Of a stretch of 64,000 nucleotides of DNA, positions 8,688 through 16,243 are shown piece by piece. The stretch's first letter is position 1, and each line of letters starts with the position of its first letter. Source of the DNA: Clostridia bacterium (lineage in GTDB: Bacteria > Bacillota > Clostridia > Oscillospirales > Acutalibacteraceae); contig JAFTWW010000008.1 in NCBI GenBank assembly GCA_017465085.1, positions 1 through 64,000 of the forward strand. The letters run 5' to 3'. Both the position numbers and the translations under genes were made by a program. The notes beneath the pieces are model-generated. The model worked only from the letters and a program-made list of their open reading frames with translations. It was not told the DNA's origin and made no database searches.

Positions 8688-11598
8688 CTAACCCAAACTC
8701 CTTTCTCTTTCTCTGAATTTCCTCGTTAATATCCGAATTATAAAGAAGCAATGCACGGCGGGGTCTGTTAGCGCCATCGATAACCTCACGAAGAGCGGTG
8801 GTAAGATCGCGGTCAACGGCATAGCTTCCGATAACTGTGGGGATATTGTTAAGATGCTTTCTCTGCTCATCGAGAACAGCCTTCTCTGCCTTGCTCCAGT
8901 TAAGAGAATCAAAGGCTTCAAGGTTAGCAGAATAGTAACGGCCTGCTATACCGAGGGTTACTTCAACATCGTTACAGTATTCCATCTGAGTTTCGGCGCT
9001 TACCCACCATTTAAGGAACTCATAGGCCTCATCAGCAACACCCTTCTGCTCAGCTGCCTTAAGCATTACACAGCCTGTAACTGCAGATGTTTCGCTGCGG
9101 TCAATCTCGCCTGTTTCCTCGTTGCGCATACCTACCATAGGAGCCATAGCCCACATTCCCCTAATTTCAGGAGCGGCGGCGATAAGCTGTGAATAGGTAG
9201 CGAAGTTGGAGAAGCCTACGGGAACCTCACCTGTTCTAAAACGGCTGTAGAAGTCGATAGAACGGGAGATACCGTAATCGGTATAGAAACGCGCCCACTC
9301 GGTAAATGCCTGATATGCATTTTCGGTGGTGAAAAGGGTTTCTGAAAGATCATCTGTATAGTAAGACTTTGTTCCCTTCTGGAAAAGTAGCGAAGAGAAA
9401 ATACTAAGACTTGAAGAAACACCCATTGTGGCGGCGTTAATTTCTGCCATACCAACATTCAGGTTGTTGCTCTGGATAACCTCAAGCATTCTATAGAACT
9501 CATCCCATGTATCAGGAGCCTTTAACTCTAACTGCTCAAATATATCTGTGCGGTAGAAGAGCACCATAAAGGACTGAGATTCGGGTAGAGCGTAAATCTT
9601 ATCGCCGTAATAGAAAGGAACCCAGGAGGATGAATGGAAATCATCGTAAACATCCTCGCTGATATATTCGGTAAGGTCAACCAAAGCGCCGCGGGCTGCA
9701 AGCTCAACTGGCTGACCCTGCGACATCATAAGGGCAACGTCGGGTCCCTTACCTGCGAGGGCGGCTCTTAATAGGGTTGTATTGGTATCAACCATATTAA
9801 GCGTAACGCCGATGCCTGTTTCCTCGGTAAACTCAGAGGCGATAAGGTTGGATATAATCTGCGCCTGATCGCGACCTGTGTTAATCCATACGGTAATGGT
9901 CTTGCCCGATTCACCTGCGGTAGAGCCCATGGAGCTGTAATCGCTGGTGAAGGAATAGAGGAACTGCTTGGTCATAAATACAAGACCATCCCAGAAGCTT
10001 GCGCTAACATTGGGCTCCTCACAGTCAACGGGAAGGAAGCCGATGTAATCAAGCTCTAAGGGCTGTTCGCAAAGAGCAAGGATAAGTGAACCTAATTTTT
10101 CAAGAACGCCCTTGAAGGTGCTTAAGGATTCGGGAATCTCATATGGAGCATCAGCATAATCCAAAATGGTTTCTGCGCACATTTTAAGGGTTGATGCCTG
10201 AGAGCCTGTGGTGCCGAGAGCTGCGCAAAGTTCCTCATAAGTGGTCATTATACGCTTATTGGCATCACGAAGATTCTTCTCTAAATCGGGAATCTTATCT
10301 TCAAGGTCATAGTCCTGATATGTATCGGGAGTAGCAGATGTGATAGCAAGAATCTGACGATAAAGCTCGTTTAAGTCATTATTGATTTGCTGAACATTTC
10401 TGAGTACTACAGCGGTATTACCCGATGTGGAGGAAAGGCTTACGATATCGCCGGGCTCAAGATAAATGAGATACTCTTTTTCGCCGTTGCCAAGGGTGAA
10501 TATCTGCCAACCTGTGCTGTAATTAAAGGAGAGAATTTCAGCCTCAGCGAAGGGAAGCTCACCGTTAACAAGAAGAGTTCTGTAGGAGTTAAGACCTGCG
10601 TTAACATTCTGCCTGCCTCTTAAAACAATTTTATAAAGACCTGCTTTTTCAACATCAGCCTTCCAGGAGATTGTTTCACCCTGAGAGCCCCAGTTGCTGC
10701 CACCGATAAGGTTGAGCACTGTGTTCTTAGGATCACAAGGACTCATAGAAGCGCTGAGGTTATCATAGTTAGGATAGATGGAGGCGTTGCTTACGGATTC
10801 TGCAAGCTCTGCTTCAATAAACTTGCCTTCCCCACCCTTAACCTGAGTGCCTTCATATTTTGCAAGATACTCCTTATAGGAGATGGAGGTGGCTACCTCT
10901 AAAACTACCTTGCCGATAGCAACGGGTGCCTCAGCGTAATTAATGCGCAAGGTATGCTTGCCTGCATCAAAGTAGAAATAATAGGGCTCATCATAAAGAC
11001 CCTGTGTATCCTCGAAGGAGGCCGAAAGCCAATCCTCAACCTGCACCTGTTCGGGTCTGATATCGTTACCACGGTTATCCTTTTCAAAGGGATAATCGCC
11101 CTCTAAGAACGCGCTCCTCCACTTTCTGCTTAAAGAAAGGTTAGCCGCCTCTGTGAAGGGAACAACGCCATCAACCATAACATTCAGGGTGATATCGTTA
11201 TCAAAGCTGACATCGGGCAGATACTCTATTCTGATGTTGTAGGATGCGGCCTCCTTGATATCAAGCTGCCACTCGCACCAGGTGTTATCCTCGTTGAGAG
11301 AAACTGCCACACGGTCCTTAACGTTCTGGGCCTTTGCGCCGCTCTGTGTTTTGGCGGATGCGGCATCCAGCTCATAGACCGTTTCGGTATCGGCAGAGGC
11401 TTTCACCTCATCATACTGCCCAAAGTAGCCTGTAGCGGTGCTACTTGAAACAGAATCAGAACTGCCGACATCAGTTGCTGCATCGGTAACATCGGCCGTA
11501 TCTGCAAAAGCACACTGTGCCGTTGCAATAAGCAAAGCCGCAATTACCAAAACAGCGCATGATTTTTTCAATAGTTTTTTGAGTAAATTGACTTTCAT
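8677..11598 (-). CDS. Extracellular solute-binding protein fused to N-terminal CBM-like domains
   Basis: This 973-aa protein has a signal peptide (residues 1-33) and two beta-sandwich, carbohydrate-binding-module-like regions (about 65-245 and 265-410; 'AASYNIRIEYLP' and 'KAGLYKIVLRGR' are equivalent strands). A helical linker follows (about 415-520) and then a family 1 solute-binding domain (about 560-970; 'ITVWINTGRDQAQIISNLIA', 'GKGPDVALMMSQG'). Ordinary family members are 400-550 aa. I chose ATG 11598, with AGGAG seven bases upstream, over more distal in-frame starts. A Cys after 'TAQ' could act as a weak lipobox. First gene of the operon. Confidence 0.88.
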   Translation of the reverse strand: MKVNLLKKLLKKSCAVLVIAALLIATAQCAFADTADVTDAATDVGSSDSVSSSTATGYFGQYDEVKASADTETVYELDAASAKTQSGAKAQNVKDRVAVSLNEDNTWCEWQLDIKEAASYNIRIEYLPDVSFDNDITLNVMVDGVVPFTEAANLSLSRKWRSAFLEGDYPFEKDNRGNDIRPEQVQVEDWLSASFEDTQGLYDEPYYFYFDAGKHTLRINYAEAPVAIGKVVLEVATSISYKEYLAKYEGTQVKGGEGKFIEAELAESVSNASIYPNYDNLSASMSPCDPKNTVLNLIGGSNWGSQGETISWKADVEKAGLYKIVLRGRQNVNAGLNSYRTLLVNGELPFAEAEILSFNYSTGWQIFTLGNGEKEYLIYLEPGDIVSLSSTSGNTAVVLRNVQQINNDLNELYRQILAITSATPDTYQDYDLEDKIPDLEKNLRDANKRIMTTYEELCAALGTTGSQASTLKMCAETILDYADAPYEIPESLSTFKGVLEKLGSLILALCEQPLELDYIGFLPVDCEEPNVSASFWDGLVFMTKQFLYSFTSDYSSMGSTAGESGKTITVWINTGRDQAQIISNLIASEFTEETGIGVTLNMVDTNTTLLRAALAGKGPDVALMMSQGQPVELAARGALVDLTEYISEDVYDDFHSSSWVPFYYGDKIYALPESQSFMVLFYRTDIFEQLELKAPDTWDEFYRMLEVIQSNNLNVGMAEINAATMGVSSSLSIFSSLLFQKGTKSYYTDDLSETLFTTENAYQAFTEWARFYTDYGISRSIDFYSRFRTGEVPVGFSNFATYSQLIAAAPEIRGMWAMAPMVGMRNEETGEIDRSETSAVTGCVMLKAAEQKGVADEAYEFLKWWVSAETQMEYCNDVEVTLGIAGRYYSANLEAFDSLNWSKAEKAVLDEQRKHLNNIPTVIGSYAVDRDLTTALREVIDGANRPRRALLLYNSDINEEIQRKRKEFGLDGK

Positions 11599-11663
11599 CT
11601 TGCTGCTCCTTTTTTGAAGATTGATAAGTATATATATATAATACACATATTTTATCATATAAC

Positions 11664-11692
11664 ATATTACCACATTTTACACAAAAAAACTA
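11664..11692 (-). promoter_or_regulatory. Promoter of the glycan-uptake operon
   Basis: On the minus strand TAGTTT (-35) and TAATAT (-10) are separated by 17 bp. The -35 box begins directly after the operator half-site ending ATCGCA. The same geometry is seen upstream of the cohesin-like gene. The weak -35 box next to tandem AraC-type sites suggests an activator-dependent promoter. Confidence 0.7.
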
Positions 11693-11729
11693 TGCGATTT
11701 TTTATCATAAAACTGCATTTTCTCGCTTT
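11693..11729. promoter_or_regulatory. Tandem AraC-type operator upstream of the glycan operon
   Basis: Two direct half-sites start 21 bp apart: TGCGATTTTTTATCAT at 11693-11708 and the degenerate TGCATTTTCTCGCTTT at 11714-11729, with AAAAC between them. The same half-site pair, in perfect form, lies at 14096-14132 beside the AraC regulator gene. Confidence 0.7.
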
Positions 11730-12183
11730 TTTTTATCAACTTAACATAAAACCTTTGGTTATTTTGTATATTTTAACTCCCAAGTCGTCAAAATTGCCAT
11801 TTTTTGAACAGAAAAAATTATACAGGTTGCTACAAAAACGAAAAGCAAAACCGCAATGAATACATCACCGAACATAGAGTTATCTGACAAATATCATAAT
11901 TTATAATATGGCGAATTTTCGCGAAAACGCGGTGTTTATGGGAAATTTGGCTGAAATCCGTGGCCTTCAGTGACATGAATTCAGCAATTAAAAAATATGT
12001 GAAATTTTGGCAAAGCATCCGAAATCTATGCCCCTACCCGCCCTTATCAAAAAATAGGCAATTGCCAAATTTCAAGGAGCTAAAGCGGGGAGTAAAAATA
12101 CGAAGTACCTATTTGGTTTCCAATGGCAATTTTAAGGATTCGTATCCTCAAACCTCTTCCGCTACCGCCTATTTCCTTGATAC
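11730..12183. other. Intergenic region without a supported gene
   Basis: This is AT-rich spacer between the operator of the glycan operon and the terminator of the lipoprotein gene. Short open frames exist on both strands, but none has a ribosome binding site or a recognisable product. I see no RNA element in it. Confidence 0.5.
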
Positions 12184-12217
12184 GAAAAAAAGACTCTGCG
12201 AAAACTCGCAGAGTCTT
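12184..12217 (-). terminator. Intrinsic terminator of the cohesin-like/lipoprotein operon
   Basis: The stem AAGACTCTGCG / CGCAGAGTCTT (11 bp, six-base loop) is followed on the minus strand by a run of seven Ts. Confidence 0.85.
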
Positions 12218-12233
12218 AAATTATATAATGCGT

Positions 12234-12662
12234 TTAGGAGTAATCCTGCCAGGGCGAATAGCCACTCATTTCACCTTCATTGCTTTCCACATTATCTGAG
12301 GGGATATCAGAATCAGAAGATGTTGTTGAACTTGATGAGTTGGATGAACTTGATGAGTTGGATGAACTTGACGAGTTGGATGAACTTGATAGAGAGCTTT
12401 CATCTTCAGAAGAGGTATCTCCATCTGCATCACTGCTACCCGAGGAAATTACACTGCCCGTTGCAAAATCGATTGTGACAGTATTTTTATCCTCACCTTC
12501 CTCATCCTCACCAAAGGTTATCTCATCGTAGCCTTCGGATTCCTGAGTGGTGCCATCTGACAGATTAGTATCAGAATCTTTATCTTTTTTCTTGCAGGCG
12601 GTAAAGCAAGCTGCAAGCATAGCAAGCGCAAGGAATAAAGCTAATAATTTAGTTAACTTCAT
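12234..12662 (-). CDS. Small Ser/Asn-rich lipoprotein
   Basis: This 142-aa protein has a lipoprotein signal (residues 1-22; lipobox-like 'CFTAC' before KKKDKD), an acidic middle and a low-complexity tract made only of Ser, Asn and Thr (about 85-117), ending in a short Trp/Tyr-containing tail. GGGAGG lies before the ATG. It follows the 46-aa peptide gene by 12 bp and is the last gene of its operon. The repetitive linker suggests a surface-tethered spacer. I do not recognise a functional domain. Confidence 0.7.
   Translation of the reverse strand: MKLTKLLALFLALAMLAACFTACKKKDKDSDTNLSDGTTQESEGYDEITFGEDEEGEDKNTVTIDFATGSVISSGSSDADGDTSSEDESSLSSSSNSSSSSNSSSSSNSSSSTTSSDSDIPSDNVESNEGEMSGYSPWQDYS
12316..12391. 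repeat. 18-bp tandem repeat coding the Ser/Asn tract
   Basis: About four copies of an 18-bp unit (GATGAGTTGGATGAACTT on the plus strand) run head to tail inside the lipoprotein gene. They encode SSSSNS on the minus strand. Such tracts can change length by slippage without breaking the frame, since 18 is a multiple of three. Confidence 0.8.
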
Positions 12663-12674
12663 AATTCCTCCCAG

Positions 12675-12815
12675 TTACTTACCGAATTCCTCTTCGGGCT
12701 CGGTTACTTCTCCGCCATCATCAAAGATATCTTCACCTTCGCTGCTTGCTGTAACAATATCTCCTACCAGAAGCTCGATGATTTGGGCTTCAGGATCAAA
12801 AAATCTCTTTTTCAT
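12675..12815 (-). CDS. 46-aa acidic peptide of unknown function
   Basis: The frame reads M-K-K-R-F-F-D-P-E-A-Q-I-I-E-L-L-V-G-D-I, then TASSEGEDIFDDGG and ending EEEFGK. A basic start, an amphipathic 'IIELLVGDIVTASS' segment and an acidic tail recall the small uncharacterised peptides often seen beside cohesin/dockerin-type secreted proteins in clostridia, and also the leader/core layout of RiPP precursors. No modifying enzyme is next to it. GGAGG lies 11 bases before the ATG. It sits 36 bp after the cohesin-like gene and 12 bp before the lipoprotein gene, within one operon. The function is not known. Confidence 0.6.
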   Translation of the reverse strand: MKKRFFDPEAQIIELLVGDIVTASSEGEDIFDDGGEVTEPEEEFGK

Positions 12816-12851
12816 TTCTATTATTGCCTCCAATATAATATCGAGCTTAAA

Positions 12852-13943
12852 TTACTTTACGTATTTCTGAACAGTTTCGGAATAGCTATAGTTTGTACCA
12901 TCAGCGGTATTGTAGCCAATTGCATAGTACATTGCGCTGGTTTCGGGAACATTGATAACTCTAAGTGCATACTGACGATGCTCACTTTCACCAACCGTAC
13001 CCTTCCACATATAAGTGGTACGCTTTACGCAAGCGACCTTAATATAAGCATCTTCAGTACCATAGCCAAGCTTAAGTGTCTTACCCGAGTAAGCACTGCA
13101 AAGCTCAACAAATCTGTTATAGAAAGCCTTATCATCAGCGAAGGATGCAGCATAAGCAGTTTTGAATGCATCAAGGTCACCGGAAACTACGATAGTACCA
13201 AAGGTCTTACCTGTGGTATCAATAGCATAGGAGCCGAACTGAACACCTGCAGCATAATTATCATCAGCTACTTTTTCACTTACACCAAAGGTGGTAACGC
13301 CTTCTTCTCCAGGAAGCCTGAAATAAGATACGGTTTCACCTTCGGCTGCAAATGTACCATCTTCATTCTTGGTTACATATTCACCATTGTTGGTAACGCT
13401 GCCGAAAGGAATGAAATAGCCTTCCACCTTTTCGGGAACAACGGGAGTTGAAGGTTCGTGATTGGTAACGGAGAAACCGCCGAGATTAACAACAACTGCA
13501 GTGTATTCTGCTTCGTTAGCATCAATAAAATATGTATCTGTGATAGTTACAAAATTCAAAGCCTCAACAGCAGTAGCATCTGTGCAGGTTGCATTGAGGG
13601 TTATATTGAAACCGTTAGATACTCTAACATCAACGAACTTAATGGTATTACCATCAATCTTGTAGTTGCTATTCTCAGTCCATGTTAAGCCACTGTTATT
13701 TGCAATGCTTATATCAGTAAAGCCTGTGGGAACATTGATTGTGAACTGAGCGCCGTAGATAACATCAAAGTTCTCTGTGTAGATATCAACGCTTACCGCA
13801 GTATTTGCTGCTGCATCATAATTGATATAATCAGTGGTAACGTTGATAGTGGGTGCGGCAGCTGCTGCATTAACGGTAAGGCAGGATAATACCAAGCCGA
13901 TAGCAAGAACAACTGCAAAAGTCTTCTTAAGTAAAGATGCCAT
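12852..13943 (-). CDS. Secreted cohesin-like two-domain protein
   Basis: This 363-aa protein has a signal peptide (about 1-28, Ala-rich cleavage region). Residues about 30-145 form a beta-rich region like cohesin or hyalin Ig-type folds ('VSVDIYTENFDVIYGAQFTINVP' resembles the start of cohesins). After a Pro-containing linker (about 150-162) comes a second, unrecognised domain to the end. I chose ATG 13943 because AGGAG lies seven bases upstream; a start seven codons earlier has no ribosome binding site. It heads an operon with the 46-aa peptide and the lipoprotein. Cohesin-like folds bind partner proteins, so a surface adaptor role is plausible but inferred. Confidence 0.65.
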   Translation of the reverse strand: MASLLKKTFAVVLAIGLVLSCLTVNAAAAAPTINVTTDYINYDAAANTAVSVDIYTENFDVIYGAQFTINVPTGFTDISIANNSGLTWTENSNYKIDGNTIKFVDVRVSNGFNITLNATCTDATAVEALNFVTITDTYFIDANEAEYTAVVVNLGGFSVTNHEPSTPVVPEKVEGYFIPFGSVTNNGEYVTKNEDGTFAAEGETVSYFRLPGEEGVTTFGVSEKVADDNYAAGVQFGSYAIDTTGKTFGTIVVSGDLDAFKTAYAASFADDKAFYNRFVELCSAYSGKTLKLGYGTEDAYIKVACVKRTTYMWKGTVGESEHRQYALRVINVPETSAMYYAIGYNTADGTNYSYSETVQKYVK

Positions 13944-14066
13944 AAAAAAACTCCTATCCGGCATAAGCCAATTTTATTAAAGTTAGGGACAAATCTGCCA
14001 CGCATAAAGGCAGACTTATTCCGGCGGCAAAATTGCATAAGGGTACAATACGCCACCTTTTAGACT
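13944..14066. other. Long 5' leader of the cohesin-like operon
   Basis: From the -10 box to the start codon there are about 120 bases. They contain small inverted repeats (for example TCTGCC/GGCAGA around 13990-14014) but no riboswitch fold I can recognise. Only the ribosome binding site AGGAG is assignable. Confidence 0.4.
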
Positions 14067-14095
14067 ATTGTAATTCAAATCACGAATAAAAACAA
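14067..14095 (-). promoter_or_regulatory. Promoter of the cohesin-like operon
   Basis: On the minus strand TTGTTT (-35) and TACAAT (-10) are separated by 17 bp. As in the glycan operon promoter, the -35 box begins right after the operator end ATCGCA. Confidence 0.75.
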
Positions 14096-14132
14096 TGCGA
14101 TTTCTTATCATAAAACTGCGATTTCTTATCAT
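14096..14132. promoter_or_regulatory. Perfect tandem AraC-type operator
   Basis: The 16-bp half-site TGCGATTTCTTATCAT occurs twice, at 14096-14111 and 14117-14132, separated by AAAAC. The 21-bp period equals two helical turns, as expected for the two HTH motifs of AraC-type dimers. It lies between the cohesin-like gene and the divergent AraC gene. Confidence 0.8.
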
Positions 14133-14220
14133 TTTTCGTTGTGGAAAAGATTTTTTCATACTTTTTCATAAATTATATGGTCATTTTCAACAAAGGGAGC
14201 ATATACAATTTGAAAAATAC

Positions 14221-14249
14221 TTGAAATAACTCTTAAACTACGATATAAT
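14221..14249 (+). promoter_or_regulatory. Promoter of the AraC regulator gene
   Basis: TTGAAA and TATAAT are separated by 17 bp. They lie about 48 bp upstream of the ATG at 14297. Confidence 0.75.
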
Positions 14250-14296
14250 TATACACGATTGTTATATACATTGCAAGTAATTTATGGAGATGAAAT

Positions 14297-15142
14297 ATGG
14301 ATAAGCAGCATTGTTTAAGGAACGATAATTTCGAAGAATTCGGTTGCAACAATTATTATTTTCAATGCACCTATTCCCGCCCCCTTATATCCGAGGAGCA
14401 TTATCATGATTTCTATGAAATCATTTATGTTTATTCGGGCGGTTGCGCGCATGTTATAAACGGTGAATCCCATCCCTTTTCCACGGGTGATATCACGCTG
14501 CTTTATCCCAACACGGTGCATTACTTTAAGGATCAACAGCCTAATACCTCGGTTATCTCTCTTTCGGTAACAAAGGAAGAGATGGAAAGATTCATATATC
14601 CTTATGCCAGAGATGACCGTTTCTCCAAAAACAATGAACCCATAACTCTTCATCTTGATTTATCGGAACAAAGAAATGTGCAGAACGCTTATCTTCCTAT
14701 TATATCAGCTCCCAAGGAGCTTGAGGAAGCATACTGCAAGATACTGCTTGGCGTTGTTGTTCCCATGTTTTATTCCAAGAACATTATAAACCTTGATAAC
14801 AAAACGGGCGCTCCCCCCGCTTTCTCCCTCCTCCTCACCGCTATGATGGAGCCTGAGAACATAAAACGCGGCATTGACGCTATGGTGGATATCTCCAATT
14901 TCAGTCACTCCCACCTTTGCCGTATGTTTAAGAAATATATGAATGTTTCGCCGCATCAGTATATAACATCTCTGCGTATGAACTACGCTTTTGATCTGGT
15001 AACCTCCTCCGATACCTCCTTTGAGGCAATAGCAGAATTAGTAGGTTATGCATCCTTCAGCCACTTTAGTCACAAATTCAAGGATACATACCGCAAAACA
15101 CCTGCTAATATGAGAAAGATTTATAAAAATCGAACGGTATAA
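14297..15142 (+). CDS. AraC-family transcriptional regulator with cupin sensor domain
   Basis: This 281-aa cytosolic regulator has an N-terminal cupin-like sensor (about 25-140; 'EEHYHDFYEIIYVYSGG' with clustered His, then 'LLYPNTVHYF') and a C-terminal double helix-turn-helix DNA-binding domain (about 180-275; 'SHSHLCRMFKKYMNVSPHQYI' and the signature 'AIAELVGYASFSHFSHKFKDTYRKTPANMR'). AraC proteins with cupin sensors usually activate sugar-uptake genes after binding a sugar. The tandem repeats at 14096-14132 and 11693-11729 are its likely sites. GGAGATGAAAT precedes the ATG. Confidence 0.92.
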   Translation: MDKQHCLRNDNFEEFGCNNYYFQCTYSRPLISEEHYHDFYEIIYVYSGGCAHVINGESHPFSTGDITLLYPNTVHYFKDQQPNTSVISLSVTKEEMERFIYPYARDDRFSKNNEPITLHLDLSEQRNVQNAYLPIISAPKELEEAYCKILLGVVVPMFYSKNIINLDNKTGAPPAFSLLLTAMMEPENIKRGIDAMVDISNFSHSHLCRMFKKYMNVSPHQYITSLRMNYAFDLVTSSDTSFEAIAELVGYASFSHFSHKFKDTYRKTPANMRKIYKNRTV

Positions 15143-15143
15143 C

Positions 15144-15176
15144 AAAAACCCCGATGAATTCATCGGGGTTTAATTT
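15144..15176. terminator. Bidirectional terminator
   Basis: AAACCCCGATGAA and TTCATCGGGGTTT form a perfect hairpin with flanking A and T runs, between the convergent araC-type and DMT transporter genes. Confidence 0.85.
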
Positions 15177-15201
15177 TATGTATTTAGCCAAAGCAGCAGG
15201 G

Positions 15202-16068
15202 CTACTGTTTTATCATCGTTTCAATAGCGCCGCTCAACAGCACGATTGCCACTATACCGATTATAACACCTGCAAGCTGCATCTTGGAGAATTTCTCCTT
15301 ATATATTACGGCGCCTACCACTGTGCAGAACAGAACAAGTGTGCCGTTAAATATGGGGAAGAAAACTACTGACGGCAAATTGGCGGTAAGGATAAGGTTA
15401 AATCGATTGTAGCAGCAACTAAGTATTCCTGCCAAAACTGCATAGAATGCCTGCTTTTTGGAAAGGGAGAACTTTTCCTTTGTGGCAAGAGATAGGATAA
15501 GCAGTAACACTACCATTGTAACAGCAGATACGATAATCATATTAGAGCCGTTACCCTCGGTTTTGCCGAAAACCTTGAATACAATTCCCACGGCCGCGCA
15601 GAAGAGGAAATAGAATAGGCAGTATATTGCCCACTTAAAAGTCATCTTCATATCGGATTTGGGATCGGCGCAAAGAATTACCGAGGCAAGAATAGCAACT
15701 AAGCCTATAATCTGCAGAACAGAGGATTTTTCATCATAAACGAAAATACCGAAAAGGGTTGTAATCAGCATAGAGCAGTTGCATACTACCGAGGTTATGG
15801 ATATGGGGCCCGTGCTCATAGCCCGCATCTTAAAGAACAGGAATAAGGCCTGAACAACGCCATAGATAATACCAAATATAATTTCTATCGGCAGAATATT
15901 TGAAAGGTTGGATAGGGGTGCTAAAACGATTATCCAAACCACCGAAGAAAGCGCGGTAAACAGAAAACGGCTATATTTTCCCTCGTTCGCAAGCTGGTGA
16001 TAACAAATATTGTTGCCCGTTGCAAATAGGATTGAAGCCAACAGAAGCAAATAATATAAAATCTGCAT
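15202..16068 (-). CDS. DMT-superfamily (EamA-type) permease
   Basis: This 288-aa membrane protein has ten hydrophobic segments arranged as two five-helix halves, the hallmark of EamA/drug-metabolite transporters. 'PISITSVVCNCSMLITTLFGIFVYDEKSS' and 'VFFPIFNGTLVLFCTVVGAVIYKEKFS' are the equivalent helix 3-4 regions of the two halves, each ending in the conserved E-K. The substrate cannot be read from sequence. GAGGG precedes the ATG. It is a single gene convergent with the AraC regulator. Confidence 0.88.
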   Translation of the reverse strand: MQILYYLLLLASILFATGNNICYHQLANEGKYSRFLFTALSSVVWIIVLAPLSNLSNILPIEIIFGIIYGVVQALFLFFKMRAMSTGPISITSVVCNCSMLITTLFGIFVYDEKSSVLQIIGLVAILASVILCADPKSDMKMTFKWAIYCLFYFLFCAAVGIVFKVFGKTEGNGSNMIIVSAVTMVVLLLILSLATKEKFSLSKKQAFYAVLAGILSCCYNRFNLILTANLPSVVFFPIFNGTLVLFCTVVGAVIYKEKFSKMQLAGVIIGIVAIVLLSGAIETMIKQ

Positions 16069-16180
16069 TGATATCCCTCTAATCTAAATTTTGCTAAAAC
16101 ACATTGTAACACATACTTTCAGTAATTTCCATATATTTTTATTAAAATTTTCTATTTTCTGTTATTTATCACAAATCGGA

Positions 16181-16210
16181 TTGACACATCTGTTTTTCAG
16201 GTGCTATAAT
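16181..16210 (+). promoter_or_regulatory. Strong promoter of the transglutaminase-like lipoprotein gene
   Basis: Consensus TTGACA and TATAAT are separated by 18 bp. They lie about 33 bp upstream of the preferred GTG start. Confidence 0.85.
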
Positions 16211-16243
16211 TGACATATAAACTAATTATCGGTGGTGCTTAAG

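Noticed and set aside
12280..12531. Plus-strand frame encoding a D-E-L-repeat protein
   Set aside because: It is the antisense reading of the 18-bp repeats in the Ser/Asn lipoprotein gene; the minus-strand frame has a signal peptide and ribosome binding site.
12783..13451. 222-aa plus-strand frame opposite the cohesin-like gene
   Set aside because: Antisense shadow; the minus-strand gene has a promoter, ribosome binding site and signal peptide.
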